35,252 nt of DNA from Fennellomyces sp. T-0311 (taxonomy: Eukaryota > Mucoromycota > Mucoromycetes > Mucorales > Lichtheimiaceae): contig JALLLT010000109.1 of assembly GCA_025266875.1 (NCBI GenBank), positions 1-35,252 of the forward strand, written 5' to 3'. The notes beneath the pieces were generated by a model. The model did not search any database. It saw only the letters and a program-made list of their open reading frames with translations, and was not told the DNA's origin. The number at the start of each line of letters is the position of its first letter. The stretch's first letter is position 1. The position numbers and the translations under genes are program-made. Shown piece by piece: positions 9,812 to 20,707 of the stretch.

Positions 9812-12168
9812 TTATTCTTCTCCAAAATACTTGCTCCACGAATCGAGGAGGACACTTGCTTCGAGTTTCTTGCTACTGAGTCGGTTTCGCTCACTTGGGA
9901 TGTAGTGCTTTGCGCGAGAGAAAAGGCGTTCGGATCCCGTTGACGATGCAGGAATCGCCAAGTACCTGCGTGCCATCAGCCTTAGCTCCTGCCAATTGTT
10001 CACCTCCCGTTGCCAATACTCCAAAACGATCGAGTTGTTCTCCCCATCACTCTCGTCAGTGACGGTGTCAGCAGCAGCGTATTTCTCCAGCTGGTCAACG
10101 TTCGACCTCTTCTTCTTGATCAAAGCGTCTGGGTTGACCGTGCTTCGTTCTTGGCTCTTGGACGGCTTGTACGATTGCCATGTATGCTCCACCATTTCTA
10201 TTGCGTCTGCCCGGTATTCACCCCAGTTCTCGTCCTCCCACCATTCGTACTTGAGGCGTGGGTCCATGGCAGTAGCAACAGCGTACGCATGACCGTCAGC
10301 CTTGCAATAGTAGCCCTGCAACTTTTCCCAGCCGCACTTAGCTGCTTGCACCAATTCAGGCCAGGTCTAAAAGTATGATGTAAGTATATGGCATGGGATG
10401 ACAGTCCTTGGCACGTATATCGACTCACCTTCTTCCATTCTCTTTGGTATGCTTTGAGTTTCCCCAGCAACCGGTTATAGGCAAGGATAACCAAGTTCAT
10501 GGTTGCATAGGATGAACCAGACAGCAATGGGGTCATTCTCGCAAATTCATGGAGCAGTTCGGCCATCTTCTCCAGACATTGCCATTCATAGTCGGTCAGA
10601 TCGTACTTCTCAAGCCCTGCGATATTTCGGCATGTACTGCCATACGAGCGCTTGACTGTAAGCGCCCTCTGGATCATGCTATAGGTCGAGTTCCAACGAG
10701 TACGGACATCGAGGATCAGCTCACGGCGGTCTTCAGTCTCGACTTCGGTGATATCGGCATCCTCATTGTCCATGCTTTGCGGTTGATGGCCTACCACCTT
10801 GAATGAGTTCTGGTATTGCTCCAGTCTTTGTGGGGATGCCCTGATGGCTACGATTCCTTTACGCAGCTTACGCAACGTCTCGCCTAAGGTAAGTCATATT
10901 ATAATTAATATGGAGGTGGACTTCTCTGATCGGTTTTTCTCTTACCTGCGCTGATAGTAATAGGCTCCTCTGTAGTCTGCAACGCTTGCTCTTCATCATC
11001 GTATGCCTCTGCTCCCAGTCCCTCGTGCAGAATTGCCTGTGCAGCCAAGTTGATGATATGTGTGATGCATGGGATACGATTTTCCTTGGCATCAAAGATG
11101 TCGGATCCGACCAGAAACTGCAATTCAACAGCCATCGTATCCATGTTGGATGCATTGTCTGCCGTCAGGAAAAAGGGCGTCGACAACAGGTCCCACTCGT
11201 TCAAGACGTTCATGAAAGCGCCTGCCATGTTTGCACCGGTGTGTGGTCCATTCAGAAGCTGAAGGCCGATGGCAACAGATTGCTGCTTCCATTCTTCATC
11301 GATCCAATGGGCTGTGATACCAAGGAACGGGACTCTCCATTCGCTCGTCCAAGCATCGACAGTGTACGAAAGGTACGGCTGACTTTTCAGGATACCATCC
11401 ATACGGCTTCTGTAAAGCTGGTACACGTCGAGCAAATCACGGGAGATGGTGGTATCACTGGGGAGCTTTATGTGGGTGATACTCGGAGCGGATTGCACGA
11501 GATTCAGCAACCTTTGGAAGTACACGTTCTTGACAATGGCGAATGGCAATGCCGCAGACACAATGAACAGGCAATGCAGTCTGTGGAAGAGCTCGGGATC
11601 GAAAGGCTGGAAGCTCGCCGTGGCGTTTGACAGGTACCCATGGAGCGTATTTCCCTGTGGTGGTGCATTGCGGGCCGTGTCCTTGTTAACGCCATGTTTG
11701 GACAAGTGTTTGGTCAATCCAGTAGTTGTTCCCTTCGGATCCTTGAAGCGTACACCGCAGAGTCCCTTGCCCAGCGGGTATTGACAGTGGAAGTACGTGA
11801 TGGCTGTCGTAGCGTCTTGCTTCGCCTCGAACCACTGGTACACCCAGCTTTTGCGTGCTTTTACCCCTTTTCTGGTGGCCTGGTCTTGGCTCGAAGTAGG
11901 CGCAACAGAATCAGCCTCATTGCTGGTGTCATTGTCTTCGTTTTCGAAATCAGTCGACATGGTGGAAAGCTGGCGGTCGATGGACATAGAGCTGCCCTCT
12001 CGCTCGTTCATCGAAGAGTCCTAAAGGAAGTGATGAGAATATGTTAGAGCAGGTAATTCAGGATGTACTTATTGGCAGCACAGGACAACTTACTTCTTGG
12101 GCGAGTACGTTATCATCACGCGTAGTTGAAGTGCGCTTACCGAGGATAGAGAAAGCTGGTGGATTCAT
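9812..12168 (-). CDS. hAT transposase with BED finger and hATC domain, four exons
   Basis: Proposed exons on the minus strand are 12168-12094, 12020-10946, 10883-10429 and 10366-9812, all with GT...AG introns of 62-73 bp. The exons sum to 2160 nt, a 719-residue protein with no stop. Residues ~84-140 carry a BED-type zinc finger (FHCQYPLGKGLC … TKHLSKHG). The RNase H-like catalytic core shows YTVDAWTS (Asp ~247), LTADNASNMD (Asp ~313) and, near the C-terminus, ASSTGSERLFSRAK with the third acidic residue in the hATC dimerisation region. This is a complete fungal hAT transposase, acting in the nucleus on its own ends by cut-and-paste. The start was chosen because MNPPAFSILGKR precedes a perfect GTAAGT donor in phase. 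Intact frame, intact ends and perfect duplication suggest a young, possibly active copy. Confidence 0.9.
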
Positions 12169-12273
12169 CGTAAAAGTTGGATGCCTGTTGGGAGGAATTA
12201 TGTCAGTAAAGAAGGTATGTGATTGAGTGCACGAAAGAGGATGCAGTTGTTGGATGTAAATGCAAAGTCTCAT

Positions 12274-13200
12274 ACCGTAGTGAGGAACAGTAATAAAAAG
12301 AAGTGTATTCTACTTTCAAACAAATTGCTCTTGAGACTTTATATAGCTTTGTTCAGCTTAGTTTTTATGAGCCATTGCCGATATTACGGATCAGCTAGAC
12401 ATAACCTGATGATAGTGTTCTTCCGGTGTGCCATAAGATAGCTATCATCCTTCGGAAGAAGTCGCACAAAGGTTATCATGAAGATCGGGTTGAGTATTTC
12501 CTAAAACATACAACCCTTTTACTAAATTGAGCAGCCTACCGCGATCGGAGTCTTCCGAATGGTCAATGTTATCAACGATAAAACGGTTTGCATGATAGAG
12601 CTCAGCATTCGCGTATGATGAACGAGCAACTTACGGATCGTAATAGATCGCGAACCTGCCTTTAGCATATTGTTCCGGCCATGTATATACTACATCATAT
12701 CCCCGAAAGCACTTCTATCTCCTTCCAAAAATACTTTAGCTTGATTACCATCGGCATGATAACGACACCACTGACTCTGGAATGAAACGGCTAACAATCG
12801 TAATATCGCTGCACAAGGAGCACATAAGGCTACACACTCATTATCTTCTGTATCATCGACAGAGAGCTTGGATGGATACAACTCTCGCCGAACACGCGAA
12901 TGGATATTAATTAACAACGCCGCTCGCAAGCCAGAAAGCCCTCTACTTTTTTCACTGTAGTTTACGATCCTTATTACCGCCCATTATAATTCAATCTTCC
13001 ATCCCTAGTTAATTTCGCTACAGCATCACAGCAGATTATGCGATGGCGCACGTCTTTTTTTTTTTTTTAATAAACCCTTCTCTTTTATATTACTCTCTAC
13101 TCAAAGTAACGGAATACGTTTATGTTATATTCGCCTTATATATTCTTCAACACTTTTAACAATGCTGTAGTTACCAAGTCAATGACAAATTAGCCACGTA
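12274..13200. other. Non-coding 5' region of the hAT, with one unassigned short frame
   Basis: Upstream of the transposase gene this ~0.9 kb has no recognised gene. A 79-codon minus frame at 12690-12929 (VRRELYPSKLSVDDTEDNECVA-type composition, Cys- and Trp-containing, ending DRSAFGDMM) looks more protein-like than its surroundings, but I recognise no family. A T tract at 13056-13068 precedes AT-rich DNA. Confidence 0.4.
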
Positions 13201-13204
13201 AAAT

Positions 13205-13370
13205 AAAACGGATCAAACGGATCGATCCGGATTGCCACCTTCAGATCCGTTTTCAATCCGGATCGTCAAAAGCTCAATCCGAATCCGTTTCGATCCGTGA
13301 AAGTACTAATCTGAATCCGTTTCGTTTCAATTCGAAACGGAACGGATCGAGCAATCCGGATTTTATGCAG
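13205..13370. repeat. Right subterminal repeat array of the hAT
   Basis: Repeated ACGGATC, ATCCGGAT, AATCCGTTTCG and GATCCGTTT motifs match the left-end array in sequence but not in spacing. Both arrays end within ~20 bp of the TAGGG tips. Confidence 0.8.
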
Positions 13371-13377
13371 AACCCTA

Positions 13378-13385
13378 AACTTCGT
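13378..13385. repeat. Right target-site duplication of the hAT (AACTTCGT)
   Basis: Exact match to 9285-9292. It encodes part of the Tyr-Glu-Val codons of the integrase on the minus strand. Confidence 0.9.
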
Positions 13386-15091
13386 ACAAGAGTACATTTG
13401 CGATATGGTCGGAGTCGAAGCTTGGTAATGTGGCTGTGATGGCCCATTTCGATAAGTATTCGACCAATACCAAAAGATACTTGTTTTTGTGTGTGCTTTC
13501 TGGTAAAATGGCAATATCAGCAGCCCATATTTCACCGGCAAAATGAGGTAGGATGGGTTTCATGGGGGCAGCAGTAGAAACTGTGCTGATCTTGTATTTC
13601 TGACACGACGGGCAACTGGTAATCTAGGCCTTGATATTGTCTTTCATGGTTGGCCACCATGCCAATTGCTGGGCCTTGTCATAGGTCTTGTCAAATCCAA
13701 AATGTTCAGTGATCTTGTCGTCATGAGAGGCCTTGAGTATTATAGGGATCATTTCCTGCGGAAGGACAGGTCTTGTAGGTTTGTTGACTTGCTGGCGGAA
13801 CAAAATGTTTTCGATCCATTGGAAGGGCAGCTTGACACCTTTTTGCGAAATGGATTTAATAAATGGGTCGGTTTTTTGATACTTGCAGAAGTTCTCCAGG
13901 GTCAATTCGCTTTCGACTTGCTCATTTTGTTGTAATCAGCTCAGTGCGTCGGAAGCGGCGTTGTCTACATCTCTATGATGGAAAATCGAGTATTCGTATG
14001 CTTGTAATATCATGATCCAGCGGGCAAGTCGACCACGTGGTAATTTGATAGCTAAGATGGATTTTAGTGCAGCATGATCAGTGTAGGTTGCAAGCGTGGC
14101 GCCATATTCGTAACAATGGAAATGTTGTAGTGCCCAAATAGTCGCAAGACATTCGATTTCTGTGGCACTGTAGGAGGCTTCTGCGCTTGTGAGGGTGCGG
14201 CTTGCAAACGCGACTAGACGACCTGTTTGGATGAGCACGACGCCAAGACCAAAAGTACTACCATCGACATGGAGATTGTACAGTAGTTGCAGGTTCGGAT
14301 ATGCAAAGGTAAGTAGCTTGGCAATGGTTTTCTTGAGGTTGTCGAAGGCTTTCTGGCAAACGTTAGTCCACTCATACTTGGTACAGAAACGCAATAACTG
14401 GTATAGCGGTGCAGCGATTGTAGACAAATGACTAATGAACTTGTGATGGAATACACAAAATCCAAGGAATCGTTGGAGGGCCTTGACTGACGTTGGAGGT
14501 TGCCATGCTATAATGGTTGCTGTCTTTGCTGGATCAGGGCAGATGCCATATGCGTTGACATAATACCCGAGGTATTTGATTTTGTGGCAAAAAAATTGAC
14601 ACTTCTTGACAGATATATGGAGGTTGTATTTGTCCAATCTAGCAAGGAGGGCTTCTAGTCGGTCGTAATGCTGCTTTTCTGTTTCAGCGTAGACCAAGCA
14701 ATCATTCAGATATGTCATCATACCTTCTAAACCTTGTGTAACGTAGGACATGTATGCTTGAAACGTGCTGGGCGCATTACACAATCCAAAACACATTGAG
14801 TTGAATTCATATAACTTCCCGTTGGTGGTAAATGCAGTTTTGCATTTGTCTTGTTCCTAAATTGGTAAAAACTAGTAGCTACTCCTGAGGTCGATGGGAC
14901 TGAAATACTTGTTGTTACCCTGAAGGTTGTCCAGTAATTGGGTGGTTGTCGGCAGTGGGTATTTATTTTTCCGGGTTACGTGGTTTACTCCGCGCAGATC
15001 GATTGCAAGCCTCCAGGTATTGTCAGGTTTCTTGATAAGGATAACTAGGGAACGCCATAGGCTTGTACTAGGACGGATGACGTTACCACTG
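13386..15091 (-). pseudogene. Gypsy copy 2 pol: reverse transcriptase C-part, RNase H, integrase N-part
   Basis: In minus order: RT finger and palm motifs (VIRPSTSLW, LVILIKKPDNTWRLAIDLRGVN, FSPIDLRSSY), CFGLCNAPSTFQ, and the catalytic strand MTYLNDCLVY. Then FLGFC, RNase H (LHVDGSTFGLGVVL … ASRTLTSAEASYSATEIECLA … YTDHAALKSI), the integrase HHCC finger region ending in ITSCPSCQKYK, and IWAADIAILP (first integrase Asp). The family's YxDD is YLND here, so the first Asp of the pair is Asn. In-frame TAG stops lie at 14872-14874, 14857-14859 and 13624-13626. All motifs stay in one frame for the whole 1.7 kb. The piece is bounded by the tnp2-type element on one side and the hAT on the other. Confidence 0.9.
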
Positions 15092-15099
15092 GGCATTTT
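15092..15099. repeat. Left target-site duplication of the tnp2-type element (GGCATTTT)
   Basis: Identical to 21633-21640. Subtracting the 6,533 bp element plus 8 bp leaves 573 nt, a multiple of three, between the protease start and the reverse transcriptase anchor at 15096. It also restores the usual four-residue spacing before VIRPS. Confidence 0.8.
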
Positions 15100-15255
15100 T
15101 AGAAGAATATGTAAGTAAAAAAGTTACAGGGAAACAAACAGATAGCCGGGTATATGTTTGTCTTTCTGTAACTTTCAAAAGTTACATATACTTGTAACGA
15201 AACTGACTATTATCGAGTATCTGTAAGTTTAAAAGTTACAGATACTTGTAAGCAC
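15100..15255. repeat. Left terminal/subterminal repeats (GTTACAGATACTTGTAA family)
   Basis: Copies of AGTTACAG, TGTAACTTTCAAAAGTTACA (a dyad at 15167-15186) and AGTTACAGATACTTGTAA (15234-15251) occur in both orientations. The same set appears at 21560-21610 on the other end. They probably are transposase-binding sites. Confidence 0.65.
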
Positions 15256-15490
15256 CAGCCAATCGGACGTGCCGTCTTTTTTGCTGTAAAAGGCATTAGC
15301 AACCATGCGGTAAACCTTAATCGTTGTGTAATGCACCGGCCGGTTAGAAGCTTTTTTGTAGTAGGGTACACAGATGGGGGTACTGGGACGTTGCTTATTG
15401 ATTTCGGAAGAAGCATCCGATGTTGAATAGCATATTTTTTCAGCAATAGTATCGCTAATTTTAGTTGCGCAACTGGCAAAATTGGTGGTG
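15229..15490 (-). other. Unassigned 87-codon open frame inside the tnp2-type element
   Basis: A stop-free minus frame without an ATG reads SEINKQRPSTPICVPYYK, then RPVHYTTIKVYRMVANAF and SKKDGTSDWLVLT. Its composition is protein-like, and its position between the subterminal repeats and the next minus-strand exons would fit a 3' exon. No family recognised; it could also be a captured gene fragment. Confidence 0.3.
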
Positions 15491-15599
15491 GTAATTATGA
15501 TTATAGCAGCAAAGCATTTTTATTTTCAGAAAGGAGTATACAATGGGTGAAATTTCTATGTGTCTACATAAATCACTAGCGACTAGTCAACCAGGAAAA

Positions 15600-16073
15600 T
15601 AACGATGGACGGCGTAAGGAACACCAGAAGGAGTAAAGAACTCCGGAGAAAAGGGTGGCATGACGGAAACTAGAATGGAGGAAGTTAGAAAACATGTACA
15701 GTGAAGAAAAAGTAAGCAGATTAGCTTACAGTTTTGAAATAATACGAGTGCGGGCAAGCCTATTCTTAAGATTTTATTAGTTCACTTGCAATGTAGTTCA
15801 CGAATTATACGCACCTTGATTGATTTAGTTTGCGAAATGGAGTGATGGCTGCAAAGGAAGAGATGCTGTTAAGAAAAGTACAACAGACCAAGCTTTGAGA
15901 GGGTGCTTACCATGTTGTGATATGCTCGGTGTTCTGGCCAGAAAAGCTCCGGTGTCAACGAAAAGAGAGGATAATGCCTTGAATACAATCGGTAGTGCTG
16001 TGCTTTGGAAAAAGTCAATGATTATATGGAGGCAGCGCGAAGGAAACAGCACTGTTATTACCTTGGCACTCAT
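15600..16073 (-). CDS. Possible small spliced gene of unknown function in the tnp2-type element
   Basis: From an ATG at 16073 the minus strand has several good splice signals: GTAATAAC after the fourth codon, GTAAGC at ~15910, CTTTGCAG at ~15860, GTGCGT at ~15815 and CATTCTAG at ~15675. Exonic frames between them are rich in Pro and aromatic residues (PLFSLTPELFWPEHRAY, and later MPPFSPEFFTPSGVPYAV). The exact exon chain and the reading frame are not determined. It would be divergent from the accessory gene at 16321, sharing a ~250 bp promoter region with ATATATAAAG near 16190. I do not recognise the product. Confidence 0.25.
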
Positions 16074-16320
16074 GGACTACATTGATAAAACTGAAGAGAA
16101 AAAGTTAAAGGAAGAGAAAAGAACCCGAGCTCCGTAGTCGACTTTTATAGCCGTTGCGACGCTTGCCACCTAACGTGGCGGCAGTACCAAATATATAAAG
16201 TGTAAACACCATGTTGGAAAGTATCCATTTCATACCGCTTTATCTTACCTCAGCTCGCTCCAATTACCGTAATGTTCGCTGTTTAATTTACGTAAATGCT
16301 TATACTTACGCATAGTCTAG

Positions 16321-17640
16321 ATGTCCAACTTTAACTTCACTCTTGGAAACAGTAACAGTGGCGATAGCAGTGATGAGGAGCTGTCATTCAACGATCACCG
16401 GACCCTGCACCAAGCAACTGGTGTGCCTGATGATATTCAGGCCCAGTTGCGATATCTCTTGGGCGAGTACCGTCGTGTGCAAGCCAGGCAGGAGGAATAT
16501 GAAGGTCGCTTGCGGGACTTAAGCGCCCTGTATGCTGCGCAGCAGAGCATGCAACCCGCTGCCCCTGTAGTCAGTGCGCCTTCTGCCCCTGTAGTCAGTG
16601 CGCCTACTGCCCCTGTAGTCAGTGCGCCTACTGCCCCTGCTGTCCGAGCATATACTGGTGAAGAGATCAAGCACGCAAAGGTAATAAAAAAATAATGCAA
16701 TGCTGATACTGCTTTAGCCTGATACGCGTAGTGACATAGGACCTCATCCATCAGAAATTGGAGTCGCTTGCCAACGAAGAGTCATCCAGAGAGTTCGATC
16801 TGGATGTATACTTCAACAGGGCACCGAACAACCAGCTGGCCACGGAAGTGGTTAACTGGGTTTGTGGCAGACCAAGCTGCCAGGTAGACAAAAAGACTGT
16901 GCGCGAGAAGGTGCACAACATTTTTCGCTCCCGCCGTGATGATGCACACATGAGCGAACAGCGAAAGGAGGAGCAAAACGACGACAAGCGCCGGTACCAG
17001 CGTGTGCGAGAGGTAAGAGTCAATAAACGATTTTCAACAAGGAAGGTGGCACTTAAAAAGAAAAACTGGTCATATATAGAAGCATGATGCGCGCTGTCAG
17101 TCGTATGCTGATAATGTGGACTTGCTCGAGGCAGAGGGATCCCCGTTCCAAGGCGGGAGTGCACTTCTCGCTCGGGAGTGTATGTCTCCAGAGTTGACAG
17201 ATGGCGAAGCTGACGGAAGTGATAAGGTTGTCAACGTCTACAAGGTGGGCTATCGCTCCCAACAGGTAACCAAATTTTAAGTGAAGGGTATTTGTTTTTA
17301 AGCTAGAAGTTGTATGCATATGTAGGCTGTCCAGTACTTCAAGAAACTGGATCAGCTGACAGCGGTGAGGAAGTTGGCAACCGGTCGCCGCCAACCAGCA
17401 GGAAGCCGCCGCAGAAGAAGCGACAGCAACGACAACGGCAACTCTGTCAAGGAAGGTCGCAACGTACGACGCCGAGTGGGCACTGGTCGTGGAAGTGCCA
17501 CTGGTAGAATCGAGCGTAGACCAGTGGACCTCGAGTGCGACTTCGTGTTGACACCCGAGCTGGCGAGCAGGTTGCCTTCGTGGGCTGTGCCAACAATAAA
17601 AGCCTTTTTTTTCCTGCTTCTTTTAGTAGCCAATTTTTGA
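16321..17640 (+). CDS. Accessory protein of the tnp2-type element, four exons, unknown function
   Basis: Exons 16321-16680, 16755-17012, 17080-17265 and 17326-17640 join in phase 0 through GT...AG introns of 60-74 bp, giving 372 residues without a stop. The N-terminus is Ser/Asp-rich (SGDSSDEELS), followed by a helical stretch. Four APVVSAPT-type repeats (24 bp tandem DNA units at 16553-16640) come next. The middle has a Cys-containing block, EVVNWVCGRPSCQVDKKTVREK, then highly charged helices (KEEQNDDKRRYQRVRE). The C-terminus is Arg-rich (RRRSDSNDN, RNVRRRVGTGRGSATGR), probably nuclear and nucleic-acid-binding. It ends 42 bp from the convergent transposase. By analogy with the TnpA/TnpD pair of plant CACTA elements it could be the end-binding partner; that is inference from context only. 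Confidence 0.6.
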
Positions 17641-17681
17641 GTAAAGTTTTAGGCCTTTGTCAAGAACAATTTTTTATTTTT

Positions 17682-20600
17682 TTAAACAGTAATCCGTTTT
17701 GGCAACGGAATCACAACCATCCTGGCTGTTTGCACGTCATCTTGCGGCCCATGAGCAACAACAGCGACTTGTGAGTGGATGCGGTGAACAGGTATGATAC
17801 AATCGTAGCGTTCATCTGTGAACTGCCATAGCCATTCTTCAAGGCCGCCTAAAGTGAATCGCTGGTGGGATTCCGGTACGGTGCGGTACCAACGAACGAA
17901 AGCGAGATGATGGACCACTGATGAGCCATTGACCCAGTGAATGCTTGAAGTAATACTGCACACAGGCCGGTGTACGCGCCAGGTTGCTCACCGCGCCAAT
18001 AGACAACCTGAATGTAGGATCCGCGCGAGGATGCTGCAGCTGCCGATCGATATGTTTGCCCGAAGATTTCAATCGTCCGAAACTTCTCAGCCTTCCGCAT
18101 GGCAAACGCATGAGCTGGAATCCCGTCACTCGCAGGCAAAACAGCCGTACCATACGTATACGCATAGTACTCAAGCAAGTGTGCGTGGTGTTCTTCGCTA
18201 AGGTTTGCGTCAACGCCATCGCTCATGGTGATCGCAGTCGAAGGGGGCAGCGGCTCAGATCCAGTGACATTGGTGGATAGGCTTGGATTCATAGAGTAGC
18301 TGATGAACGTTTCATAATCGAAGGTACTTGGGCCCTGCTGCAGTACGTGACGAGAAGATTGTCCAGCAATCTGTAGCAGCATCCTGAGCTCGGCCGAATT
18401 CCTCCCAAAGCGAGCAGCCTCGGCCTGAACGAAATCAATGGCACCAGTCTTCTCAATGAATCGCTTCATAAACGTGACCTCGAAGCAATCCTTCTGGTTG
18501 GTATCAGCATCCTTCATATACCCATTGTATCTCTCAAAACTGAACAACCAGAACGCATAGATGGGGCCAAAGTCTTGCAGAACTTCGCGGAGGTGGAGAT
18601 GGAGGTGCATGTTGGGCGTCACAATGGAATCATCGTATAACATCGCACAGTTGTCTACGAATTCGACAAGTTTCTGGTGTGCATCGGCGATATTGTCATA
18701 CGTGATCCTCGTTTGCGCCAACAATCGACAGGCATCGACAAACAGCATCCAGTGTTCGTAATAGTCTGGGAGCAAAACCCCCTGGAGCACGTAAGGGGAG
18801 TACACCAAGGTCCACACCTTCCAATCATCCGCCGTCATGAAGCCAAATTTTCGCTCGATCTTGCGCTGAAGCGTCGGCATCCCAGAGGGCAGCACAACAC
18901 GATCGGCAATCTCTTGCATATTCTTGAGCACCGATTCCGTGAAGACGCCCCGGGTCCTCCAGACTTTGACCATACGAGCAGCTGTGCCAAGGAAAAGGTT
19001 GTGCATAGGGTCAATTATGGTGCATCGTACTGGGTCAAAGTAGCTAAGCCTGTGAAGCTGTGACCAGCGGGTGCCATGCTCTCGTTCAAGTCTTTGCCGC
19101 TCAGCCTGGGTCGCTGCGTTTCTCCAGTTGTCGGCTGCAATACGATTGCTTCGTTTGGTTCGCAAGCTTGCATGGGGAATGTCCGTACCGGCGTAGACCA
19201 TATTGCCAGTCTCCTGATCGGTGACAAACTCGCGGTTGCACTTATTGCAAGCACGTGTACTGGAATGTGCCGTGAAGCCGCACACCTTACGGCTGGCCGG
19301 GATATCGCAAGCGACATTCAACAGAGCGGCGCGTACCATGGTTTCTCTTGGGTACTTGAAAGTTTTCATACGAACACCCGCATAGAAGGCAAGAAGATCA
19401 TCCACGAGGGGCTCCAAATAATTATTCATTTCGTAGGTCTTTGGTTCGCGTGGCCCAGGCATGACGCCCACAAGGACGACGTTTTCCGTTTTGAATCGAT
19501 CCGCACGGGGTAGGTTATTGACCGTAAGGTATATAGCGCCGCAAGAGTAACCGCTGTCAAAAGGTGCGAACCAGTCGACATTGAGCGTGAGCATCAATGA
19601 GTGATCGTCAGCAACAAAAGGAATGCGGTTTGCATCTTTGAGCCTGTTCCATTTCAAACCGTGGTAAATGTCGCGAAACTCGGTGCCATTGAAGAGATCC
19701 TGTCTCCATTCGATGATCTTGTCCTCAAAGCCGTTGCGCGTGAAAAGCCTTTTGAGGCTGTGCCCTAGCTTGTAGTATGCGTACTGCTTAAGTGGAGCCC
19801 CACGAACACGACGCCCACCGACAGTCGATATCTTGAACAGGGCATTTCCGCATACGTTTCCATTCAAAGCCGTGGTAGTGCATGTATCTCGAGCACGTTC
19901 CGGGAGATATATGGCGTGGCACTTGGAGCAAGCGACATACATGGTAAGTGTATCCGTCAATTGATCGAAGCCCACATAGTGGCGGATGGTGGCCAAGGTT
20001 TCAGGGAAGTTGAACCTTTCAGGGATGGGAAGGGTGGCAAGCAAGGTCACGATGAAGGTGATCAGGATGGCGGTCGTTCGTTCCGAGAGGTAATGGAGCT
20101 GGAAGAGAACGATGAACATGAAGACGAAAAGGTATGGCTGTGGGATCATATCAATTAGGCGTAGGGCTACCATAGTAGCTGGGCTGTCAACGGACATATC
20201 TGATATTTTCTTATTAACGACCGGCTTTTTTGTTTAGCATCTTCTTAACCAACCTTGGTCATCGCCTTCATCGCCGTTCAGCAAAGAATCGAACTGGTTC
20301 TCCATGTTCTCATTCATTTCGGTTTGATCCTGGTTGATCGGATCGTCGAATGACTCTTGCAGTAGCGGCTCCAGGGTAGGCTCTGCTGTACCTACATCCC
20401 AGTTTCCAGGCAAAGCTTCTATTTTTCATCAGTAAGCTATCTTTCAGTGATATGTTGCAGACCTACCATCGTTGTCAACTTCGTCATCGATAGCCATTGG
20501 TTCGGATTGATCTTCGGTCTGATGGCTGGCAGCAGTGGTAGTAGGTGGGGTGACTATACAACTGTTAATATCATCAATTCCATTATGCCATTTTTTCGAC

Positions 20601-20707
20601 TTACAACGTCTGAGTCTTCGAGCAACTTGTTGCTCAAAGTGAGCGCGGTATACTTCGTCTGTCACATATCTCCCTGGCCGATTTCTGCCGGTGCAGCGTG
20701 TACACAC
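17682..20707 (-). pseudogene. tnp2-family (Transposase_21) transposase, three exons, C-terminus frameshifted
   Basis: Proposed minus-strand exons are 20707-20467, 20418-20254 and 20199 onward, with two GT...AG introns (48 and 54 bp) in consistent phase. The N-terminus MCTRCTGRNRPGRYVTDEVY with paired Cys is typical of fungal tnp2 proteins. A hydrophobic segment follows at ~140-190. The transposase core then shows LNVDWFAPFDSG (first Asp), CNKCNREF, YFDPVRCTIIDPMHNLFLG (second Asp) and LFSFERYNGYM (Glu). The first ~900 residues are open to 17849. After IQVVYWRGEQPG the expected C-terminal motifs lie in other frames: VQYYFKHSL in one and HHLAFVRWYR … CIIPVHRIHSQV in the next, to the stop at 17682. 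Two small indels between about 17890 and 17990 therefore appear to scramble the tail. Confidence 0.8.

Larger units (their letters stand above)
9293..13377 (-). mobile_element. Autonomous-looking hAT transposon, 4,085 bp
   Basis: Ends are TAGGGATCGTCAT (left) and TAGGGTTCTGCAT (right, opposite strand), imperfect TAGGG-type inverted repeats. They are bounded by a perfect 8 bp duplication. Subtracting the element and one duplication copy restores the gypsy integrase reading frame exactly. Inside is one open four-exon transposase gene on the minus strand plus about 1.1 kb of non-coding DNA beyond its 5' end. Arrays of ATCCGGATCCG-like motifs lie just inside both ends. Confidence 0.9.

Noticed and set aside
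10986..11630. 214-codon plus-strand frame
   Set aside because: Antisense to hAT transposase exon 2, which carries the catalytic Asp motifs.
16751..17164. 137-codon minus-strand frame
   Set aside because: Shadow of accessory-gene exons 2 and 3, which have splice sites in phase and coherent protein composition on the plus strand.
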